64,000 nt of DNA from NCBI RefSeq assembly GCF_002261225.1, contig NZ_NEVM01000005.1:2604001-2668000 (forward strand), given 5' to 3'. The position numbers and the translations under genes were made by a program. This document shows positions 43,995 through 51,976 of this stretch, in pieces (the stretch's first letter is position 1; the number at the start of each line of letters is the position of its first letter). The stretch is from Bordetella genomosp. 10 (GTDB lineage: Bacteria > Pseudomonadota > Gammaproteobacteria > Burkholderiales > Burkholderiaceae_B). The notes beneath the pieces were generated by a model, which was not told the origin of the DNA, did no database searches, and saw nothing but the letters and a program-made list of their open reading frames with translations.

Positions 43995-44398
43995 GCCATG
44001 CTCCCGCTATAGGCCGGTTCATTTTCCTGGCTTCCGCCAGCGATGCGGATCCAAGCCGCGAGCTGGATGCGGCCCTCACGGCCATGACGCGGATTGGCAG
44101 ACCACCCGGCGATGAAGTAGTCCCGCTCATCCGAGGGTAGCCGCGATAGGTGCAAGCCCAACAGCCGGTCAAGCACCGGACGATCCGACAGCGCAACACC
44201 CCCACGGCACCGCCAGCAGCGGCAAGGGGGATGCACCACGCGCACCCAGAGATCGCCCTCAGCAATCCGATGCCCAACGAGTGACGCCGGCTGCCGCGAC
44301 AATTCGCCGGCAGCGCGTAGTTCCTCGTCAACCTGCTGTTCCAGCACCTCTAGCCAGTCACCTGCCTGGGACACGGCGATTTCCGTTACTTCCTGCAT
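43991..44398 (-). CDS. unknown early prophage protein with Cys pair
   Basis: The product is 135 aa, MQEVTEIAVSQAGDWLEVLEQQVDEELRAAGELSRQP...CRCWRCRGGVALSDRPVLDRLLGLHLSRLPSDERDYFIAGWSANPRHGREGRIQLAAWIRIAGG. One CRCWRC cluster suggests metal binding. It overlaps the following gene by ATGA. I do not recognise the family. Confidence 0.65.
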   Translation of the reverse strand: MQEVTEIAVSQAGDWLEVLEQQVDEELRAAGELSRQPASLVGHRIAEGDLWVRVVHPPCRCWRCRGGVALSDRPVLDRLLGLHLSRLPSDERDYFIAGWSANPRHGREGRIQLAAWIRIAGGSQENEPAYSGSMA

Positions 44399-44399
44399 C

Positions 44400-44636
44400 T
44401 CATACACTCCTTGCCTTGGTTTTGCCGGCCGCCGCGGCCTTGATCGCCTTGTGCTGCTTCAAGATTTCTGCCTCCAGATCCCGCCTGCCCACTTCGCCGC
44501 GCTGGCGCTGCACCAGTTCGAGATACGGCTTTCGAGCGCCGAACGGCTGGGCCAGAACCCAACGGGCCTCGCATTCCCGTCTGTGTTCTTCTGTAGATGT
44601 GTCAGTTCTATTCACTACTTCCTTACGTTGTCGCAT
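44400..44636 (-). CDS. small charged early prophage protein
   Basis: The product is 78 aa, MRQRKEVVNRTDTSTEEHRRECEARWVLAQPFGARKPYLELVQRQRGEVGRRDLEAEILKQHKAIKA..., highly helical with a basic tail. Similar small DUF7696-like proteins with an RRECEARWVLAQP motif occur in Burkholderiales prophages, as I recall. The function is unknown. It stops 2 bp before the next gene. Confidence 0.7.
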   Translation of the reverse strand: MRQRKEVVNRTDTSTEEHRRECEARWVLAQPFGARKPYLELVQRQRGEVGRRDLEAEILKQHKAIKAAAAGKTKARSV

Positions 44637-44896
44637 TTGCTGCCGGGTCGGTTCGGCGGGCTCCGGGCAAAGCACCCCCCAGCCCCGCCGAAGCGGGAAC
44701 CGGTGGATGCTCGTGTTGTCTGCCGAGTTCGGACAGGCTGGGACACGTTGCATTAGCCTCAGACTATTCAGCGGTATCGCTGCCCCGGCGCGCTCTGAGG
44801 AACTACCACCCCACGCTTGCCCTGCCGGTCGTTCTTGGCTCTCGGTGCGCTGTCGCTCGGCGGTTGCCCCTCCCTATTCAGCGCCCACGTATCGGC

Positions 44897-45802
44897 CTAC
44901 ATGACCATCCCCCGTAGAAGGTGGGCCAGTGCCGGCAAGCCGCTCCTCATGTGCATGTCGTTCGCGTCATCGCCGACCGTGGGCGGCATGACCCACGGCA
45001 AGCCCGTAGACACGGCGCACTTCCGGCCCGTGTCGCTTTCGTCGTTGTCGGCGACCACATACCTCGGCCCCCGCAGCAGGCCGGCTACATGTGCCAGATT
45101 CCCAGCGGAGAAGCACACGCAAACGCGCACGGTTCGATATAGAAGCTTGAGCGCGGCATGCACACTCAAGCCCGTGGCGAAGCCCTCCACGAACCACGTT
45201 TCCGATCCTGATCCGATCATGAACGCCGAACCCTTTGTCGTTCCCTTCGGCAAGAACTTCTTCGTCCCGTCAGATGCGATCCATTGCAGACTGGTGATCT
45301 GCCGGTAGTCCAGGACGCTGCGCATCGGAATGACTAAACGCCCGTCGTAATCCAGCAGGCGTTCTTCCTGCGGTAACCCCTTGGCAACGAGATAGGGATG
45401 TCTGCCGACCTGGCACTTGCTGATGATGTCCTGGGCGGTCCGTGCTGCGGCAGCACGTTGCTCACGATCCCGGCGCGCCTCCTCGATGTCCTCTTGTGTT
45501 TTGCGCCGAGGCAATGCAGGGCGCTCGACTATCGTCCTTTGCGACGGCTCCCAGCCATTGCGAATCGCCGCTGCAAACAGCGTTCTTATCGTCGTTCCGC
45601 CATACGCTTTGACCGACTTCCATACCGCACGGGCGTCGTTCGCCCGGTAGCTGCGTTCGTCGCGCTGGCTCCAGTCGTTCCAGATGTCAAAGCCGGCTTC
45701 ACCAAGCTCTGACTTAACCGCCATCGCCATGCGCACCCATTCATCCCGATCTATGGGCGGGATGTAGCTCAGGGCCGATCGAATCTCTTGCGTATCGGTC
45801 AT
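44897..45802 (-). CDS. primase with PriCT-2 and Toprim-like domain
   Basis: The product is 301 aa. Residues ~5-75 are PriCT_2-like (EIRSALSYIPPIDRDEWVRMAMAVKSEL...WSQRDERSYRANDARAVWKS). The second half contains HPYLVAKGL, LVIPMRSV and a Toprim core with ETWFVEGFATGLSVHAAL (Glu) and RYVVADNDESDTG (Asp-x-Asp). It probably primes phage replication together with the helicase encoded just upstream. The start overlaps the helicase stop (ATGA). Confidence 0.87.
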   Translation of the reverse strand: MTDTQEIRSALSYIPPIDRDEWVRMAMAVKSELGEAGFDIWNDWSQRDERSYRANDARAVWKSVKAYGGTTIRTLFAAAIRNGWEPSQRTIVERPALPRRKTQEDIEEARRDREQRAAAARTAQDIISKCQVGRHPYLVAKGLPQEERLLDYDGRLVIPMRSVLDYRQITSLQWIASDGTKKFLPKGTTKGSAFMIGSGSETWFVEGFATGLSVHAALKLLYRTVRVCVCFSAGNLAHVAGLLRGPRYVVADNDESDTGRKCAVSTGLPWVMPPTVGDDANDMHMRSGLPALAHLLRGMVM

Positions 45803-47349
45803 GCGGCCCTCTTGGTTTCGCCATGGGCTTTGCGGATGGCGTGATAGGCCGCGCGCTTCCTGATGTGATCCCTTAGCCACTCGCTGGGCGGCTCTGCAAT
45901 ACCTTCCGAGTAAGGGACGCGGGAGAACCTACCGTAAAGATCCATGTGATTTCGCTGCGCAAAGCGCCGGGCTGCATCGTGATCGTCGCCCTTCTTCTCA
46001 CGGGCCAGGCCGCATAGTTGGCGCCATATCGCGGCGGCATCAGCCAGTTGGGCATCCTTGTCGCTCGACTTGGCGGCCTTCTGCGGCTTGACCGCCTCCA
46101 GCACGCCGGGTAGCGCGATGACCGTGTTGTGCTTGACCTGCTCCTTTCCGCAGATGGGACACTGGCTCATGCGCTGCTGAAAGATGTACCCACAAGAGCA
46201 CGTCCACGCCTTATGCTCGGCTTCGGTCGGCTCTCGACGGACCTGCGAGTCTTTCTTTATGCCGTCGTCCAGCGACGTCAGCCCGCGTTCGAACAAGTCG
46301 GTCATGTCCGCCAGAAAGCGAACATAGTTCCCGCTATGGTCAAGCCACAGCGCGTAGTCTTTGCCCGGCGACTTGCGCATCACCCTGCCCAATTGCTGTA
46401 TGTGCTTGGACAGGCTTTTTCGGTACGGTCGAGCCGATATGCCGCAGCGGATGTCCGGCACGTCAAAGCCTTTCGTAAAGACCTCGCATGCGACCAGACC
46501 AACGATGCTGCTGTCCGGCTTGCGGAACTCGGCAATCAGCGCCTCGCGTCGGTCTTCGTCCTTATCCTTTGAGCTTATCTGCTGGAAATTGAAGCCCAAG
46601 GCCTGAAACTGCCGGCAAAGCTCCTGGCCGTGTGCAATGGATGCTGCGAAGACCAGCGTTTTGACTGGGCCGCCAAAATGCTGCAACGTCTTATGCCGCC
46701 ATTCAGACACCACGTCCCCCACGATCTTCAGGGCGCGACCCGCGACAACCTTCTCGTTCCATTCGCCGGTGCCAGCCATCTGATCGGTCATGTCGATCTG
46801 CTTGGCGGCGTAGGGAACGATGGGCGCCAACTCTTTCAACTCAAGTAGCTGGTTCGTGGTGCAGACGTTCACCAGGTTGCCATAGATCGCTCCTAGCCCC
46901 TTTGCGAAGGGTGTGGCCGTCAGGCCAATGACCTTAACTTTTTCGTTGCTCTTGATGAACTGCGTGATCAAGGCACGCGTATCGTGGCATTCGTCCACGA
47001 TCAATAGCTTCGTGTCAGGGAAGTAGCCTTGCGCCTCAAGGGTCTGCGCCGAGCAGACTTGAACAAGCTCGTCATTGTTGCGCGGGACGCCGGACCGGAT
47101 GATCCCGTGACTGATCCCGTAAGAACTCAACGTTTTACTGATCTGGCTCACCAGAGACACGCGGTCGACGATGAATGTACTGGGCGTTCCCTTGGCCGCG
47201 GCAAGCTTCAAAAGGCTCGCCGCGAGGACGCTTTTCCCGAACCCTGTGGGCGCCATGAGAAGCTGTTTGCGATGCCCAGACGCAAAGCCTTCCCGCAGTG
47301 CATCGACAGAGGGCAATTGGTAGTCTCGGAGAACCAGAGGCTTAACCAC
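45799..47349 (-). CDS. DEAD/DEAH-box superfamily 2 helicase
   Basis: The product is 516 aa from GTG 47349. Motif I is MAPTGFGKSVLAASLL, motif II LLIVDECHDTRA (DECH), motif III IGLTATPFAKGLG, motif VI HIQQLGRVMRKSPGKD. A C-terminal zinc knuckle is TCSCGYIFQQRMSQCPICG. It is a RecQ/type III restriction-like SF2 helicase used in replication modules of lambdoid phages. It overlaps the ParB-like gene by 8 bp. Confidence 0.92.
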   Translation of the reverse strand: MVKPLVLRDYQLPSVDALREGFASGHRKQLLMAPTGFGKSVLAASLLKLAAAKGTPSTFIVDRVSLVSQISKTLSSYGISHGIIRSGVPRNNDELVQVCSAQTLEAQGYFPDTKLLIVDECHDTRALITQFIKSNEKVKVIGLTATPFAKGLGAIYGNLVNVCTTNQLLELKELAPIVPYAAKQIDMTDQMAGTGEWNEKVVAGRALKIVGDVVSEWRHKTLQHFGGPVKTLVFAASIAHGQELCRQFQALGFNFQQISSKDKDEDRREALIAEFRKPDSSIVGLVACEVFTKGFDVPDIRCGISARPYRKSLSKHIQQLGRVMRKSPGKDYALWLDHSGNYVRFLADMTDLFERGLTSLDDGIKKDSQVRREPTEAEHKAWTCSCGYIFQQRMSQCPICGKEQVKHNTVIALPGVLEAVKPQKAAKSSDKDAQLADAAAIWRQLCGLAREKKGDDHDAARRFAQRNHMDLYGRFSRVPYSEGIAEPPSEWLRDHIRKRAAYHAIRKAHGETKRAA

Positions 47350-48475
47350 GTGCCTTGCCCCCCTTGTTCATCCGCTTGAGCTTGATGTTTTCTTCATTCA
47401 GACGGCTATTCGCCTGCATCAAATCGTCGCGGATGACCTCTACGGCGCGCAGCTTCTCTTGCAGGGTACGCAGTTGATCGACCGCGCCGGGATCTACAGC
47501 CGCGCGCAGTTCGGCGTTCTCGCGCTCCAGGCGCTCGACCTCGGACCGAAGCGCTTCCAGTTGATCGTCGGCATCATCCTCGACCAAGCTTCTGCATCGA
47601 TCGGCGATCTGCCGCAGATACGCGTATTCGTCCTCGTCGGGGCCACCCTCGCCTAGGTCTTCAATGGCGGAAAGCAGCGTTCGAGATGCCCAGCAGAAAT
47701 GGGACTGAGGCAACCCCATGGCCTCTTCCAGATCCTGGCGGCGTGCCTCTTTCACGCCTTTCGGCTTGGCGCGTTTCTGCGCCTTGGCCGCTTTCTTGAT
47801 CGCGGCCGGACCAGCGGCGGCCAGCGCAACCTGTTTTTCCTTCGACAGGTTAGAGATGGCTTCCGCATCTTTCAGCGAAATCTCGTCTTTCTTCGTGCTG
47901 TTCTGGATTTCCGGGATAGCGTCTCGCAAGACCTTCTTCGCTTGCTTAACTGTGCGTGTGCTATAGCCCCCGCCCTGTGCGATCTCGGCTGCTGTTTTCC
48001 TCGCCTTCTCGACGCCATCCGATAAATGGGCACCGGGTGCCCTTTTTTCTGTTTCCTCGTCGGCGCCATCCGACAAATCTGCACCGGGTGCGGGATTGTC
48101 CGAGGGGTCCGCGAACTGCGGGAACGGCGCAGTAACGATGCCGGCTTTGTTCACGGTAGGCCGCCCGCGCGAGAACCAGTCCCACAGTTCGGCCTCGATC
48201 AGCGCCCACGCCCCGACGCTCAGATGCCGACGCTCCTTGTTCTGCGCTTTGACGAAATCGAACGGATCAACATCGGCGGCCAGCTCGACCTCAGGGCACG
48301 GCATGCCCAGGTCCTGCGCCGCGCAATACCGGTGCCATCCGTCCAGCACCATCCCCTCGTACAGGGTGATAGCGTTCTGCACGCCGATGTTCTCGATGCT
48401 GTCTTTCAGGGACTGGAATTCGTCCGCCCCCATCGGGGGGAACGCGGCAGACAACGGATGTTGCTGGTACGTCAT
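47342..48475 (-). CDS. ParB/Srx-domain protein with coiled-coil C-terminus
   Basis: The product is 377 aa. The N-terminal ParB-like domain contains QSLKDSIENIGVQNAITLYEGMVLDGWHRYCAAQDLG (GxHR type). The middle has a short internal duplication, APGADLSDG and APGAHLSDG, ~20 residues apart, and an HTH-like region (KTAAEIAQGGGYSTRTVKQAKKVL). The C-terminus is a coiled coil. It is second-to-third in the pR operon; in phages such proteins act in replication or as nucleases/regulators. Confidence 0.8.
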   Translation of the reverse strand: MTYQQHPLSAAFPPMGADEFQSLKDSIENIGVQNAITLYEGMVLDGWHRYCAAQDLGMPCPEVELAADVDPFDFVKAQNKERRHLSVGAWALIEAELWDWFSRGRPTVNKAGIVTAPFPQFADPSDNPAPGADLSDGADEETEKRAPGAHLSDGVEKARKTAAEIAQGGGYSTRTVKQAKKVLRDAIPEIQNSTKKDEISLKDAEAISNLSKEKQVALAAAGPAAIKKAAKAQKRAKPKGVKEARRQDLEEAMGLPQSHFCWASRTLLSAIEDLGEGGPDEDEYAYLRQIADRCRSLVEDDADDQLEALRSEVERLERENAELRAAVDPGAVDQLRTLQEKLRAVEVIRDDLMQANSRLNEENIKLKRMNKGGKARG

Positions 48476-48666
48476 GCGCGGCCCTCCCCCATAGAGGCAC
48501 GCCGGCGCGCCCGCTTCTTCAGGCCAGCATCAAAGTCCTTGATCCACCACCGGAGCGACCAGCGGCGCCAGGGGAACCAGACGCCCGCCAGCAGCACCGC
48601 GGCGAAGGTCAGCAGCCAAGTGATGGCGGCTACCGCCAGGAGGATGGGATAGGAGATGTCAGGCAT
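48472..48666 (-). CDS. small one-TM protein in the pR operon
   Basis: The product is 64 aa. MPDISYPILLAVAAITWLLTFAAVLLAGVWFPWRRWSLRWWIKDFDAGLKKRARRR has one strong TM (~7-30) and a basic cytoplasmic tail. It overlaps both neighbours (48659-48666 and ATGA at 48472). It may be an early membrane-acting protein. The function is unknown. Confidence 0.75.
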   Translation of the reverse strand: MPDISYPILLAVAAITWLLTFAAVLLAGVWFPWRRWSLRWWIKDFDAGLKKRARRRASMGEGRA

Positions 48667-48895
48667 GATTGCGCCCCGCTGCGGGCGGCCCCATCGTCTG
48701 GGACGGCAACATGGAGCCCTCCCACGCTTGATAGACATCCGGCCGATGGGATCGGAAGAATCTCTTCCATCCCTTGGGAATTCCATTGATTCGCCATTGC
48801 GAAACGGCCCCCGTCGTCAGTTCGCAGAGTTCAGCGACTTCGACCGTTCCGCCGAGAGCGTCGATAAGTTTGGAATCATGGATTTTTTGACTCAT
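48659..48895 (-). CDS. cro: Cro-like repressor (YdaS/Cro type)
   Basis: The product is 78 aa. The HTH LIDALGGTVEVAELCELTTGAVSQWRINGIPKGWKRFFRSHRPDVY is of the YdaS/Cro kind. It is divergent from cI with the three operator sites between them and is the first gene of the minus-strand early operon. Its promoter (48902-48930) overlaps the cro-proximal operator. Confidence 0.88.
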   Translation of the reverse strand: MSQKIHDSKLIDALGGTVEVAELCELTTGAVSQWRINGIPKGWKRFFRSHRPDVYQAWEGSMLPSQTMGPPAAGRNHA

Positions 48896-48901
48896 GGCTA
48901 A

Positions 48902-48964
48902 ATCTTAGATGACTAAGAGTTAATATGCAAGCCACCTAAGATTATTTTTGTTTAGCATACTAAG
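48902..48964. promoter_or_regulatory. immunity operators O1-O3 with cro promoter pR and cI promoter region
   Basis: Three copies of CTTAG-N4-CTAAG or variants lie at 48904-48917 (CTTAGatgaCTAAG), 48927-48940 (GCAAGccacCTAAG, one good half) and 48951-48964 (TTTAGcataCTAAG). Their centres are 23 and 24 bp apart, about two helical turns. On the minus strand TTGCAT (48925-48930) and TAAGAT (48902-48907) with a 17-bp spacer form pR, the -10 overlapping O1. The cI start codon follows O3 directly. The cI promoter is less obvious (TAAGAT at 48937-48942 as -10, poor -35). Confidence 0.8.
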
Positions 48965-50008
48965 ATGACCTTCCAGGAAAGAATCCAACTCGCGTTTAGC
49001 GAAGAGGCGGCCCGCCGTGCGGCCGCTGGTGAGCCACGCCTTACGAAAACCGAGATTTGGAAGGCTGCAGGCGCATCGTCCGGGGCGGCCACCCACTGGT
49101 TTAATGGATCGAATGGAGCCGACCTAGCGACCTGCATGAAGATCGCAGCGAAGCTACGAGTAGATCCATACTGGCTCTACGATGGCTCGGCACCTAAGAA
49201 ATCACACGGAAGGAAGGACGCGGCCAGTGCGCAGACAACTATGCGGGAGTGGCCTTTTCAGACCATCGCAGAGGATGAAATCCGTGCCCTCCCCCCTGCG
49301 CAACTCAACTCGTTGGAGGGCGCCATAGCCCTCGCCATCGCCCAACTGAAGCTCGGCATCAAGGTGGCGCCCTCTTCGGCACCACGGCCCGCGCCTTCCC
49401 ACGGCGGCCTTGTCGACATCGACGCCATGGACGACCCGTTCCCTATGCGTATCCCAGGTACACCTGCGCCGTGGGATGGTGGCAAGACAACGCTACAGGC
49501 AGAGCGCGAGCAGGCTCAGTTCTCCGCTGGCCGGATCTTGGTGAACGTGACGGCGGGCGAGCCGCCGGCGGCCAACGACAAATTCGAGAAGGTGCCGGAG
49601 CTGGCCGACGTGCGCCTGGCAGCCGGCCATGGCATCGAGAACGACAACGAGCTGGCGAACGGAATGATCCAGTTCCGCCGGTCGTTCCTGCGCTCGGTCG
49701 GCGCAGACGGCGGCCGCGGGCGCGTGGTGTATGCAAAAGGCGACAGTATGGAGCCGGTCATCAAGGACGGCGCCGCGCTGCTCGTCGTGCCCGACGAAGG
49801 CCTGACCATGCGCGACCTGGTGGTAGGCGGCATCTATGCGATCAACTACGACGGGAAGATGATCGTGAAGGCGCTGGCTAAGGATCGCTTAACCGGCCAC
49901 TGGGTGGCGCGGTCGCTCAACTCGGCGAAGTACGCGGACATCCCGCTGGAAGGAGATGTCTCCGTCCGCATCCTAGGCCGTGTGGTGTGGGCGGGGGTGA
50001 GGTTGTGA
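48965..50008 (+). CDS. cI: CI-type phage repressor with S24 peptidase domain
   Basis: The product is 347 aa. The N-terminal HTH (FQERIQLAFSEEAARRAAAGEPRLTKTEIWKAAGASSGAATHWFNGSNGADLATCMKIAAKLRVDPYWLYDG) precedes a linker of about 140 aa and the LexA/UmuD-like S24 domain. The catalytic Ser is in YAKGDSMEPVI and the Lys in DGKMIVKALAKD. This predicts RecA-stimulated self-cleavage and SOS induction. Its last 20 codons are duplicated in decayed form at 17310-17372. It is followed by the rex-like pair without an obvious terminator. Confidence 0.94.
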   Translation: MTFQERIQLAFSEEAARRAAAGEPRLTKTEIWKAAGASSGAATHWFNGSNGADLATCMKIAAKLRVDPYWLYDGSAPKKSHGRKDAASAQTTMREWPFQTIAEDEIRALPPAQLNSLEGAIALAIAQLKLGIKVAPSSAPRPAPSHGGLVDIDAMDDPFPMRIPGTPAPWDGGKTTLQAEREQAQFSAGRILVNVTAGEPPAANDKFEKVPELADVRLAAGHGIENDNELANGMIQFRRSFLRSVGADGGRGRVVYAKGDSMEPVIKDGAALLVVPDEGLTMRDLVVGGIYAINYDGKMIVKALAKDRLTGHWVARSLNSAKYADIPLEGDVSVRILGRVVWAGVRL

Positions 50009-50132
50009 GTTGAGCAGTGGGGTGGGTGCGGGGTTGTTGTGAGGTCGTTCCCCAAGGGCGGCCAAGCAATGTCTTTGTATCAAAGAAAGAATAAATCGTT
50101 CTAACCGATTCTAAGAACTTTAGGAGAGCGTG

Positions 50133-50999
50133 GTGGCGTCTCAGAAATTCAAGCAATTCAAAGTCGATTTCTACGTTGTGACTCTCGACCAAGATCGCAC
50201 CACGAGTGTGTTGAAAGACATGCTTTCCGCAGCAGATGGGATCACGGATGCTCTGACGCTCAATGCCGGGGAAGATGAGCATTTTCAGATTAGGTCCATC
50301 GTGTCGATCAACAAGGGGATGGCATATAAAGCAGTGTTCGGTCGGTGCCGCTTCGGGGAGACCCCAGAACAAGGGGCAGTCGATGGAAGAGAAGCGGACG
50401 TTGAGTTGAAGCCGGGACACGGTCTGGTGGAGAAGAACTACTTCTTGTTTTTTCCGGAGACGAATCTCGTCGTGTATCAACGAAACTCGTCCGGCAGTCA
50501 CTATTCGAAATTTCAGCGATACCTCGGTCGGGCTTCCGGCCACGACGGCGTCACGTTTGAGCCGATCCTGACATCCGACTCTTACGAGCGGCTGCTTACG
50601 CCAGGCGTCCAGGCTAAACGTGTAGATATATCGTTCCAGCAGCCGAAAGATCCATCCTTATATCGACAGGCGTGGACAAAAGATGCAATCCGACTAGTGA
50701 ACTCGGCTGGTGGGGTCACCGCAAGAATAACTATTGGGGTCGGAAGGACCCACGGTAAACTACTTTCTCAGGCCAAAGATGCGGCCGTCATGCTTGCCCG
50801 AGCAGGGCTAGCGAAAGTAGCAAGGGTGAAGGTTGAGGAGCAGAACGAGCCTATCGACCTTATCGCAGACCGAGTAGTAGAAACTGCGCAGGCTCTCATT
50901 GGCGATAACGGCCGACCAATTCCGGAGATGGTTTATGCAGCTCTTGATCGAGCGAAGACCAAGCGGAAGAAGGATCTCGATACTTTCTTCGGCACGTAA
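50133..50999 (+). CDS. RexA-like cytoplasmic protein (superinfection exclusion candidate)
   Basis: The product is 288 aa, starting at GTG 50133, which has AGGAG 6 nt upstream (GTG 50130 is too close). Soluble alpha/beta; KNYFLFFPETNLVVYQRNSSGSHYSKFQRYLGRASGHDGVTFEPILTSDSYERLL and a later ITIGVGRTHGKLLSQAKDAA segment resemble the arrangement in lambda RexA (279 aa: an FLFVEGDT.. strand, an FxxFL helix, VQIEPL). The similarity is weak and judged by eye. It lies 124 bp behind cI and 4 bp before a four-TM gene, exactly the cI-rexA-rexB layout. In lambda RexA senses a phage replication intermediate and activates RexB. Confidence 0.7.
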   Translation: MASQKFKQFKVDFYVVTLDQDRTTSVLKDMLSAADGITDALTLNAGEDEHFQIRSIVSINKGMAYKAVFGRCRFGETPEQGAVDGREADVELKPGHGLVEKNYFLFFPETNLVVYQRNSSGSHYSKFQRYLGRASGHDGVTFEPILTSDSYERLLTPGVQAKRVDISFQQPKDPSLYRQAWTKDAIRLVNSAGGVTARITIGVGRTHGKLLSQAKDAAVMLARAGLAKVARVKVEEQNEPIDLIADRVVETAQALIGDNGRPIPEMVYAALDRAKTKRKKDLDTFFGT

Positions 51000-51003
51000 G
51001 CCT

Positions 51004-51474
51004 ATGACGATATTTCGGCTCATTGCATTCGTGCTCTCATGTCTGGCGCCGTACGCATTGGCCAAGCTGGGTCCTTCAGCGATCTCCGCTGCAGACCTGC
51101 GGTCGAATTTGAGCACCCTTGTGGGAGCCGCATCTGCCCTATTGGGCTTCCTCGTTTCGGCTGGAGCATTGCTCTATGCTGTAGCGAACACCACTCTGGC
51201 CAGGAACCTGCAGCGCACGGGTCACTTTCAGGCGCTGCTCTCTGACCTTTATGTCTGCGCTTCCGCATATTTCGTTGCGCTAGGCATCAGCGTCGCCAGC
51301 CTTTTTATTCCCACTACTGCAATAGCCTCCACGCGATTCTCTTTATTGGAAGTAGCGGTGGCTGTTGTAGTCTTCAGCAACTCGTTCGCATATCTTCTAC
51401 TGATCCCTCTTGGGCGCAAGATGTGGCTTTTGCTGTCGAATATCCAGCCAGAAAACCCAGGACGTCTGGAGTAA
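51004..51474 (+). CDS. RexB-like four-TM inner-membrane protein
   Basis: The product is 156 aa with TM helices at ~3-21 (IFRLIAFVLSCLAPYALAKL), ~35-58 (STLVGAASALLGFLVSAGALLYAV), ~79-101 (LLSDLYVCASAYFVALGISVASLFI) and ~112-137 (SLLEVAVAVVVFSNSFAYLLLIPLG). Lambda RexB is 144 aa with four TM helices and a similar second-to-fourth pattern; it is an ion channel that depolarises the cell. The start lies 4 bp after the upstream stop with no clear Shine-Dalgarno, so it is translationally coupled. A terminator follows at 51513. Confidence 0.72.
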   Translation: MTIFRLIAFVLSCLAPYALAKLGPSAISAADLRSNLSTLVGAASALLGFLVSAGALLYAVANTTLARNLQRTGHFQALLSDLYVCASAYFVALGISVASLFIPTTAIASTRFSLLEVAVAVVVFSNSFAYLLLIPLGRKMWLLLSNIQPENPGRLE

Positions 51475-51512
51475 GTTGGCGCGACTCCTGCCAATACGAT
51501 CCTTGTCACCAT

Positions 51513-51535
51513 GCCCGCCCCGCGCGGGCTTTTTT
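51513..51535 (+). terminator. rho-independent terminator after the Rex-like module
   Basis: GCCCGC/GCGGGC with a 5-nt loop and six T, 38 bp after the rexB-like stop. The first 22 bp are identical to the terminator after the ATPase at 18726-18747. Confidence 0.9.
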
Positions 51536-51598
51536 GTGGGTGGGGTGAGGTTGGGGAAGCAGCAGATTTACAGAAGGCCAAGGCCCTGCGACGAACTG

Positions 51599-51976
51599 CT
51601 AGGGATTCTTGTCAATCCAGTCATGCTCTCCGCAGACCCGCAAGTACGCCTCGCCATTTTCGATAGTGAAGCTTGCCTTGTACTTATCGTCTGCCGATAT
51701 ATGAAAGGTATAGACTTTAATTTTCTTGTTCGGATCCAGCATCGAAGCTACCGTCTTGCTGCTCAGCGGGTGCAAATGAAGCTTCGCGGGAGCCTCGCTG
51801 ACCTTCAAGAATAGTAGTTGTCGAATTCGATCTTTGGCCTCGTCAGGGTATTTGCCTTTCAGTTTTTTGAGCCCGCGCCCGAACTGCACACTGATCCTTA
51901 TGCCTGTGATAACAAGACCGCCGTCACCAGGCTCGGCTCCCGCATTTTCCTCAACCTCTTGAACCTTAGGCTTCAT
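51599..51976 (-). CDS. RelE/ParE-superfamily-like toxin candidate
   Basis: The product is 125 aa. The C-terminal half (AKLHLHPLSSKTVASMLDPNKKIKVYTFHISADDKYKASFTIENGEAYLRVCGEHDWIDKNP) has the strand order and the '..R.I..DDKYKA.F..E.G...L..V..H' layout of RelE/ParE-like proteins. ATG 51976 overlaps the upstream gene by 11 bp, so they form a two-gene unit. Toxin function is inference. Confidence 0.6.
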   Translation of the reverse strand: MKPKVQEVEENAGAEPGDGGLVITGIRISVQFGRGLKKLKGKYPDEAKDRIRQLLFLKVSEAPAKLHLHPLSSKTVASMLDPNKKIKVYTFHISADDKYKASFTIENGEAYLRVCGEHDWIDKNP

